This document shows, piece after piece, positions 1 to 4,672 of a stretch of 5,889 bases of DNA. Position 1 is the first letter of the stretch. Each line of letters opens with the position of its first letter. Under the pieces are notes generated by a model. The model did no database searches, was not told the DNA's origin, and saw nothing but the letters and a program-made list of their open reading frames with translations. Origin of the DNA: UKL13-2 sp031394335 (GTDB lineage: Bacteria; Pseudomonadota; Gammaproteobacteria; Burkholderiales; Usitatibacteraceae); NCBI GenBank assembly GCA_031394335.1, contig JANMXS010000122.1, positions 1-5,889 of the forward strand, read 5' to 3'. The position numbers and the translations under genes are program-made.

Positions 1-414
1 CGGCGCCTTGGCGCCGATCAGCGCCAGCGAACCGGCGGTGGTCTGCATTTTGTCGGCGGTGGCGATATTGTCCTTGAGCAACACCGGAATGCCGTGCAAA
101 GGTCCACGCGCCCCCTTGGCTTTGCGCTCGCGGTCGAGCGCCTCGGCAATCGCCAACGCCTCGGGATTCAACTCAATGATCGCGTTGATGTTGGGCCCGG
201 AGGAGTCGATCGCCTTGATGCGCGCCAGGTATTGCGCCGTGAGCGCCTTCGACGTCAGCTTGCCGGCACTCATCGCCGCTTGCAGATTGGCGACAGTGGC
301 TTCGATGATCGACACGCCCTTGGTCGACATACTGCCGGCCGCCATTGACTCGCCGCTGATGGCGCTGCCCGCGCCCATCGCCACGCCCAGCTTGATGAAA
401 TCCCTGCGCTCCAT
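1..414 (-). CDS. Tat-exported amidase (amidase signature family), N-terminal part
   Basis: Partial gene, read on the minus strand from an ATG at 414-412; 138 codons are visible and the frame is still open at position 1. The product resembles amidase-signature enzymes (GatA-like), which hydrolyse amide bonds with a Ser-cisSer-Lys triad. Residues 103-119 contain the family motif GPLHGIPVLLKDNI, with Lys114 as the expected catalytic lysine, followed by TTAGSLAL at 125-132. The Ser-rich signature with the nucleophile lies outside the window. The N-terminus MERRDFIKLG fits a twin-arginine motif (RRxFIK) followed by a small-residue-rich segment, so export to the periplasm is likely. A GGAG Shine-Dalgarno (421-424 on the plus strand) sits 6 nt before the ATG and supports this start. 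The substrate cannot be inferred. The gene is divergent from the rest of the window and has no obvious link to metal efflux. Confidence 0.9.
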   Translation of the reverse strand, partial: MERRDFIKLGVAMGAGSAISGESMAAGSMSTKGVSIIEATVANLQAAMSAGKLTSKALTAQYLARIKAIDSSGPNINAIIELNPEALAIAEALDRERKAKGARGPLHGIPVLLKDNIATADKMQTTAGSLALIGAKAP

Positions 415-420
415 TGATCG

Positions 421-424
421 CTCC
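421..424 (-). promoter_or_regulatory. Ribosome binding site of the amidase gene
   Basis: On the minus strand the sequence GGAG lies 6 nt upstream of the ATG at 414-412. It is a good Shine-Dalgarno match and fixes the amidase start just before the Tat motif. Confidence 0.6.
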
Positions 425-449
425 GGTTAGTTGAAATGAATTGCCTCGC

Positions 450-478
450 AGTATAGCGAAGGCTGCCCGCCAACATCA
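450..478 (-). promoter_or_regulatory. Possible sigma70 promoter of the amidase gene
   Basis: On the minus strand, TATACT (plus-strand positions 450-455) matches the -10 consensus in five of six bases. A weak -35 candidate, TGATGT (473-478), lies 17 bp upstream. Initiation would fall about 30 nt before the amidase start codon, a reasonable leader length. The -35 is poor, so this rests mainly on the -10 element and its position. Confidence 0.3.
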
Positions 479-710
479 GCCTCCACCGGCGGCGCGTCGT
501 TCAAGCGCGGTCCTGTCCTCGTTCACCTCAAGGTAGCGAAATACGGTACTGACGCAGGCCTTGATTGCGCGTCGTCACCGGCTTGGCAAAGATGCGCCCA
601 CGGATGAACACGCCACAACCAGATTGAATGGCGCCCCCGACCCCTCAACAACCGGAAAGGACCTAAGAGCCGCAACCCGTCGCGCACTGACGGGCTGCCC
701 GCTCGAATCC

Positions 711-1286
711 ATGGGAATCAACATCACCATCGTGACGCAAGGCGTGGCCACGGTATTGCTGGCCGATTTTGTCACCGGTGCAGTGCATTGGGCAGAGGAT
801 GCCTACGCACGGCGCGACACGCCGTTGATTGGCCGTTTCGTCGCCGAGGCCAATATTGAACACCATCACCGTCCGCGCGCCTTCCTCGCCCGCAGCTGGC
901 TGGCAAGTTCATGGGATCCGCTGTTGCTGAGCACCCTGCTGCTGGCGGCGGCCTGGTGGTGCGATCAGCTGAGCTGGCATACCTGGCTGTTCGCGATCCT
1001 TGCCGCCAATGCCAACCAGATCCACAAATGGACCCACCAGAACGCGCAAGAGAACGGGCCGCTGGTGACCTGGCTGCAAAAAATGAAGTTGCTGCAAACC
1101 CAGCGCCATCACGCCAGACATCATCATGGCGAGAAGAACTCGCATTATTGCGTGATCACCAAAGTGCTCAATCCGGTGCTCGAGGAACTGGATGCCTGGA
1201 CGACAATCGAGAAATTTCTGGAGAAGCGGCTGGGTTTGAAGCGGCGGCAGGACCCGACGGTGAAACCGAAAGTGTCTGTAAGCTGA
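711..1286 (+). CDS. CarF/PEDS1(TMEM189)/FAD4-type lipid desaturase
   Basis: A 191-residue membrane protein of the family that includes plasmanylethanolamine desaturase (animal PEDS1/TMEM189, Myxococcus CarF) and plant FAD4. These are di-metal, histidine-box enzymes that introduce a double bond into a lipid chain. Visible family motifs are LADFVTGAVHWAED (17-30), EHHHRPRAF (50-58), NQIHKWTHQ (102-110), the cluster QRHHARHHH (131-139), and HYCVITKVLNPVLEEL (145-160). The conserved histidines of the family are thus present. Hydrophobic segments at about 6-24 and 68-101 fit a small multi-pass protein. I chose the ATG at 711 because it gives the length of short bacterial members. No clear Shine-Dalgarno precedes it, and an upstream TTG at 561 would give 241 residues. 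The family assignment is firm. The substrate (vinyl-ether lipid or an ordinary acyl chain) is unknown. It stands alone between a divergent gene and a hairpin. Confidence 0.85.
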   Translation: MGINITIVTQGVATVLLADFVTGAVHWAEDAYARRDTPLIGRFVAEANIEHHHRPRAFLARSWLASSWDPLLLSTLLLAAAWWCDQLSWHTWLFAILAANANQIHKWTHQNAQENGPLVTWLQKMKLLQTQRHHARHHHGEKNSHYCVITKVLNPVLEELDAWTTIEKFLEKRLGLKRRQDPTVKPKVSVS

Positions 1287-1316
1287 AGCGAACCCGTTGC
1301 GACTAAAGCTCGTAGA

Positions 1317-1385
1317 TCCAGCATTGGCGGGCGTTACAGGGCAAAAATGCCTCAAAACCCGCGCCAATGCTGGAGTTTCATTTTT
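1317..1385 (+). terminator. Inverted repeat plus T-rich tract, probable terminator of the desaturase gene
   Basis: TCCAGCATTGGCG at 1317-1329 is perfectly complementary to CGCCAATGCTGGA at 1362-1374, giving a 13-bp stem. The 32-nt intervening segment contains its own small hairpin, GGCA/TGCC with an AAAA loop at 1340-1351. A T-rich stretch (TTTCATTTTT, 1376-1385) follows directly. It begins 30 nt after the desaturase stop codon, a fitting place for a rho-independent terminator. The loop is longer than in a classic terminator and the T-tract is interrupted by CA, so a transcribed repeat or a mobile-element remnant remains possible. Confidence 0.5.
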
Positions 1386-1435
1386 ACTCAACCCCTTCGA
1401 TATTGTGCCGGAACTTCATGCGCAAGCCGCTGACC

Positions 1436-1464
1436 AAGACACTTACTGCGCTTTGGAATACAAT
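1436..1464 (+). promoter_or_regulatory. Candidate sigma70 promoter of the efflux operon
   Basis: AAGACA at 1436-1441 matches four of six -35 consensus bases. TACAAT at 1459-1464 matches five of six -10 bases, and the spacing is exactly 17 bp. Initiation would fall at about 1470-1472, on the ATG of the next gene, so the transcript could be leaderless. I see no clear CusR/CopR-type or CueR-type palindrome around it. Confidence 0.35.
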
Positions 1465-1470
1465 TACTGC

Positions 1471-1854
1471 ATGATTTTTTCGCGCTACATCCGCAAGCTT
1501 GCTGCCGTCACCGCCGTTCTGGGCCTGTTGTTCGCCCAATTCACGGTGGCGGCTTACGCCTGCCCGCTTGAGCCGAATGCGATAGCAGCACATGTTGCCG
1601 TTGAATCATCGGGCCCGCCTTGCCATCAAGGCAAAGATACGCATGGCAGCCTGTGCGAGGCGCATTGCCAGGACGGACAAAAGAATGTGCCGGCGGCGCA
1701 TACTCCGCCAGCCGCCGATTTCGTTGCGGCTTTCATTGTTACATTGCCTGCACAACAGCCCGCGCGACAGACTGCCGACGCGATCGCAATCGATAACACG
1801 GCCCCGCACCATTCCCCGCCGATACTTCTCCGCAACGCCTGCTTCCGCATCTGA
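1471..1854 (+). CDS. CopL-like small exported Cys/His-rich protein of a copper operon
   Basis: A 127-residue protein with a clear signal peptide: basic MIFSRYIRKL, a hydrophobic core at 11-29, and likely cleavage after AYA (28-30). Cys31 would then be the first mature residue. A proper lipobox is absent (Tyr at -2, Ala at -3), so lipidation is doubtful. The mature part has a compact cluster of possible metal ligands: Cys51-His52, His58, Cys62, His65-Cys66. The pattern LCEAHCQDGQ (61-70) resembles small proteins found at the head of proteobacterial copper operons and loosely grouped with CopL. The C-terminus HHSPPILLRNACFRI adds His113, His114 and Cys124. Periplasmic Cu binding or a regulatory role is inferred from the motif and position. 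The ATG at 1471 is the only Met in the protein and has no Shine-Dalgarno. The CusC-like gene starts 68 nt downstream on the same strand. Confidence in a real gene is good, in the CopL name moderate. Confidence 0.7.
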   Translation: MIFSRYIRKLAAVTAVLGLLFAQFTVAAYACPLEPNAIAAHVAVESSGPPCHQGKDTHGSLCEAHCQDGQKNVPAAHTPPAADFVAAFIVTLPAQQPARQTADAIAIDNTAPHHSPPILLRNACFRI

Positions 1855-1874
1855 TCGTGCTCCTCCGCTGACGA

Positions 1875-1911
1875 CGTGCCCGCTTCGGGCGCGCTGCCGT
1901 ATTGGTTTTTT
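1875..1911 (+). terminator. Possible attenuator or weak terminator before the cusC-like gene
   Basis: GCCCG (1878-1882) and CGGGC (1886-1890) pair around a CTT loop. The stem extends outward by three pairs, one of them a T-G wobble, to 1875-1893. Six T residues follow at 1906-1911, but 12 nt separate them from the stem, so efficient termination is doubtful. It lies in the 68-nt gap between the CopL-like gene and the outer-membrane factor and could lower or condition read-through into the pump genes. Confidence 0.25.
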
Positions 1912-1913
1912 CC

Positions 1914-1918
1914 GGAGG
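1914..1918 (+). promoter_or_regulatory. Ribosome binding site deciding the cusC-like start
   Basis: GGAGG lies 4 nt before the ATG at 1923. It favours that ATG over the in-frame TTG at 1902, which would add seven residues in front of a normal signal peptide. The spacing is slightly short. Confidence 0.7.
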
Positions 1919-1922
1919 CAAC

Positions 1923-3173
1923 ATGATTTCTCGCTCGATTTTCATTCTCGTTTTTTCCCTTGGTTCCGCTGCAACAAGCAGCGCAGCACTGCTATCGCTC
2001 TCTGATGCGCAGCGGCTTGCCGCTAGCAATGCGCCGCAGGTAGAAGCACAGGCCGCTGCGTTGCGCGCTGCGCAGCAATCCAGTATCAGTGCCGGTGAAC
2101 AGGCCGACCCCAAGCTGATTGTCGGTATCGATAACCTGCCAGTCGATACCGCCGATCGCTTCAGCCTCACGCGCGACTTCATGACCATGCGCAAGATCGG
2201 TTTCATGCAGGAATTCACGCGCGATGAAAAACTTAAACTGCGCGGCTCGCGCGCTGATGCTGAAGTACGCAAAGAAGCCGCGATGCTGTCGCTGGCCGAA
2301 GTCAATCTGCGCAGAGACGTGGCGCTCGCCTGGATCGAACGCTACTTCGCCGAACGCCAGCGCACCTTGCTGGTGGAGATATTGCGCGAAACTGAGCTGC
2401 AGATCACCGCTGCGAACGCCGCACTGGCCGGCGGCAAGGGTATGGCCGCCGACCCGTTCGCCGCCCGGCTGGCCAATGCGCAATTGGGCGATCGCCTCAT
2501 CGACAGTGAGCGCATGATTGCCCGCGCCCAGGCCAATCTCGGCCGCTGGATCGGCGCGGCTGCCAGGCTGCCGCTGGATGCACCGCCGGACTTCGGCCAG
2601 CTCGCGCATCGCCATCGGACGCTGACGATGGATTTGGAAAATCACCCGCATCTGGCCATGTACGCGCCGCTACAGGCGATGGCCGAAGCCGACATGCGTC
2701 TGGCCCAGGCGGCGAAACATCCGGACTGGAGTCTTGAGGTCGCCTACCAACAACGCGGCCCGGCATTTTCCAATATGGTGTCGATCGGCGTACGCATTGA
2801 TCTACCCATTTTCCAGAGCCGGCGACAGGACCCGGCGATTGCGGTCAAGTCCGCCATGGCGGAACAAATTCGCGCGCAGTCGGAGGATGCGCGGCGCGCT
2901 CACGCCGCCGAAATTGAAGCGATGCTCGCCGATTGGGATGCCGCCAATAAACGCGTGCGGCGTTACGAAAGCGATTTGCTGCCGCTGGCGCACGAACGTG
3001 CCGAGACCGCGCTGGCCGGCTATCGCGGCGGCCGCGGCGATCTCGCGCCGGTGCTCGATGCGCGCAAGGCTGAAATCGACACCCGCATGAATCAACTCAA
3101 CGCACAAGCCGACTTGGCGCGCGCCTGGGCTTATCTCAATTTTCTGCTGCCGGAAGCGAAGGACCACAAATGA
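1923..3173 (+). CDS. cusC: TolC-family outer-membrane factor of the Cu/Ag efflux system (CusC/CzcC-like)
   Basis: A 416-residue outer-membrane channel subunit of a tripartite metal-efflux pump. Residues 1-21 form a signal peptide (MISRSIFILVFSLGSAATSS, then Ala). The mature protein opens with LSLSDAQRLAASNAPQVEAQ (25-43 region), the usual TolC-family N-terminal helix start. Two halves of long amphipathic helices follow: about 28-60 and 108-165, then 240-265 and 305-405. The second half has the typical strand segment SIGVRIDLPIF (287-297) and ends with AWAYLNFLLPE. No Cys is present at the signal-cleavage site, so unlike E. coli CusC it does not look like a lipoprotein. Length is close to the CzcC/CusC range. 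It follows the CopL-like gene by 68 nt, and its stop overlaps the adaptor start (ATGA, 3170-3173), so it belongs to the efflux operon. The gene symbol rests on context as much as on sequence. Confidence 0.88.
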   Translation: MISRSIFILVFSLGSAATSSAALLSLSDAQRLAASNAPQVEAQAAALRAAQQSSISAGEQADPKLIVGIDNLPVDTADRFSLTRDFMTMRKIGFMQEFTRDEKLKLRGSRADAEVRKEAAMLSLAEVNLRRDVALAWIERYFAERQRTLLVEILRETELQITAANAALAGGKGMAADPFAARLANAQLGDRLIDSERMIARAQANLGRWIGAAARLPLDAPPDFGQLAHRHRTLTMDLENHPHLAMYAPLQAMAEADMRLAQAAKHPDWSLEVAYQQRGPAFSNMVSIGVRIDLPIFQSRRQDPAIAVKSAMAEQIRAQSEDARRAHAAEIEAMLADWDAANKRVRRYESDLLPLAHERAETALAGYRGGRGDLAPVLDARKAEIDTRMNQLNAQADLARAWAYLNFLLPEAKDHK

Positions 3174-4672
3174 AAAACAAAATTGTCATGACGCTCGCCG
3201 CCGTCGCACTGCTGAGCCTTGTTGCGGGCGCCAGTTACTGGTTCGCCATGCATCGCATGACCGCCGAGATGGACGCGCAGGCCGCAGCGCCTGCGCCCGA
3301 GGGCAAAAAACCGCTCTACTACCACGACCCGATGTACCCGCAATCGAAGTTCGACAAGCCCGGCAAATCGCCCTTCATGGACATGATGCTGGTGCCGGTT
3401 TACGGTGATGACGGTGCCGATACCGGCTCGGTGAACATCAGCTCGCGGGTAGTGCAAAATCTCGGCATCCGCACGGCTGAGGTGACCGCAGGCAGCATGG
3501 ATAAAAAAGTGGAGGCGGTCGGAATCGTTGCCTTCGATGAGCGCGCGGTGGTATTGGTACAGGCCAAAGTGGCCGGCTATATCGAAAAATTGTTCGTGCG
3601 CGCCCCGCTCGACCCTGTCGCCAAAGGCCAGCCGCTCGCCGAAATCCTCGCACCGGAGTGGGTTGCCGCCCAGGAAGAGTTTCTGGCCTTGCAACGCAGC
3701 CCGCAAGCCAATGCGGCACTGCGTCAGGCGGCGCGCCAGCGTTTGCTGCTGCTGGGCATGACCGAGGCGACCATTGCGGCAGTGGCAGCCGACGGCAAAG
3801 CCCGCGCGCGCATTACGCTGCTCGCGCCCGCATCGGGCGTGATCGGCGAATTGGGCATACGCGAGGGAATGAGTGTTGCGCCCGGTACGACGCTGTTCCG
3901 CATCAACGGATTGAGTACGGTGTGGATCAATGCCGAGGTGCCCGAAACGCAGGCAGCTTGGCTCAAGCCGGGCGGTGCGACCACGGCAACCGTACCGGCG
4001 TGGCCGGGTGAAATTTTCAAGGCGCGCGTGACCGCATTGCTGCCCGATGTCAGCATGGCGACACGCACGCTTAAAGTCCGCGTTGAAGTTGCCAATCCCG
4101 CCGGTAAGCTGAAGCCGGGCATGTACGCCGCAGTATCGTTTGCCGCCAGCGCGGGCGGCGACGTGCTGATGGTGCCAAGTGAAGCGGTGATCGCGACCGG
4201 TACGCGCAGTGTGGTTATCGTGGCCGATACGGCGCAGGACGGCAAGCAACAGTTCAAGCCCGTCGACGTGGAAGTAGGCGCCGAGGCCGGCGGCATGAGC
4301 GAAATCCGCAAGGGCCTCACGCGTGGCATGAAGGTGGTGCTGTCCGGACAATTCCTGATCGATTCGGAAGCCAGTTTGAAGGCCACTGGCAACCGCATGT
4401 CCGACGCGCCGGCTGACACGCACAAAGGTGAAGGCCGCGTCGAAAAAATCGGCAAGGACACGCTGACCATTTCGCATGGCCCGATCCCGAGCCTGCAGAT
4501 GGGCGCGATGACCATGGCGTTCAAAGCGCCGGCCACCGCGATTGCATCCGGCGTCAAGGTGGGCGGCATGGTGTCGTTCGAACTGAAGATGAACGGCAAG
4601 GGTGAATTTGAAATGAACAACGTCAAGCCCATGGACACAGCCGGGATGAAGGCCCTGGAGATGAAGCCATGA
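3170..4672 (+). CDS. cusB: CusB-type periplasmic adaptor with C-terminal CusF-like metallochaperone domain
   Basis: A 500-residue membrane fusion protein linking the RND pump to the outer-membrane channel. Residues 5-27 form an N-terminal membrane anchor or signal. Residues 50-78 are the CusB metal-binding segment, DPMYPQSKFDKPGKSPFMDM. Met55, Met70 and Met72 have the same 15- and 2-residue spacing as the Cu(I)/Ag(I)-binding Met trio of E. coli CusB. Lipoyl/barrel-sandwich and helical-hairpin regions follow (about 128-225, with LLAPASGVIGELGIREGM at 217-234). Beta-barrel and membrane-proximal regions lie at about 247-400, with ATRTLKVRVEV and LKPGMYA. Residues 418-490 form a CusF-like domain with His436, Met444, Met447 and Met449. 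E. coli CusF has Trp at the Met444 position. AAGGA (3159-3163) precedes the ATG by 6 nt, and the start overlaps the cusC stop. The fusion resembles SilB-type adaptors, making Cu(I)/Ag(I) the likely substrate. Confidence 0.93.
   Translation: MKNKIVMTLAAVALLSLVAGASYWFAMHRMTAEMDAQAAAPAPEGKKPLYYHDPMYPQSKFDKPGKSPFMDMMLVPVYGDDGADTGSVNISSRVVQNLGIRTAEVTAGSMDKKVEAVGIVAFDERAVVLVQAKVAGYIEKLFVRAPLDPVAKGQPLAEILAPEWVAAQEEFLALQRSPQANAALRQAARQRLLLLGMTEATIAAVAADGKARARITLLAPASGVIGELGIREGMSVAPGTTLFRINGLSTVWINAEVPETQAAWLKPGGATTATVPAWPGEIFKARVTALLPDVSMATRTLKVRVEVANPAGKLKPGMYAAVSFAASAGGDVLMVPSEAVIATGTRSVVIVADTAQDGKQQFKPVDVEVGAEAGGMSEIRKGLTRGMKVVLSGQFLIDSEASLKATGNRMSDAPADTHKGEGRVEKIGKDTLTISHGPIPSLQMGAMTMAFKAPATAIASGVKVGGMVSFELKMNGKGEFEMNNVKPMDTAGMKALEMKP

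Larger units (their letters stand above)
415..710. other. Divergent intergenic region
   Basis: About 300 nt between the divergent amidase and desaturase starts. Apart from the amidase RBS and candidate promoter I see no RNA gene, repeat array or convincing small gene. The plus frame is open from a TTG at 561 into the desaturase gene. The 50 residues it would add are polar, low in recognisable features and unlike the family's usual start, so I treat them as untranslated. I found no good plus-strand promoter for the desaturase. A short CGGG/CCCG hairpin (691-701) lies just before its ATG. Confidence 0.5.

Noticed and set aside
8..430. Plus-strand open frame of 140 codons over the amidase
   Set aside because: The minus strand gives a clear amidase with Tat motif, catalytic-Lys motif and RBS. 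The plus frame has low-complexity composition and no family features.
561..710. In-frame N-terminal extension of the desaturase from a TTG
   Set aside because: The added 50 residues are polar and unlike the start of short family members, and the TTG has only a weak AGG upstream. It is kept as an alternative start only.
1317..1374. Integron attC site
   Set aside because: The inverted repeat lacks the GTTRRRY/RYYYAAC core sites, and no integrase or cassette layout is seen.
1297..1470. Upstream in-frame extension of the CopL-like gene
   Set aside because: It would run through the inverted repeat and T-rich tract, and it would bury the signal peptide internally. The ATG at 1471 begins a textbook signal peptide.
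1385..1470. CueR- or CusR/CopR-type operator
   Set aside because: I looked for a palindrome around the candidate promoter and found only short fortuitous ones such as TGCGCA. The promoter spacer is a normal 17 bp, not the 19-20 bp typical of MerR-family promoters.
3724..4638. A 304-codon open frame on the minus strand within the adaptor gene
   Set aside because: It is Ser/Pro/Ala-rich and has no domain or plausible start context. It is a shadow of the same adaptor gene.
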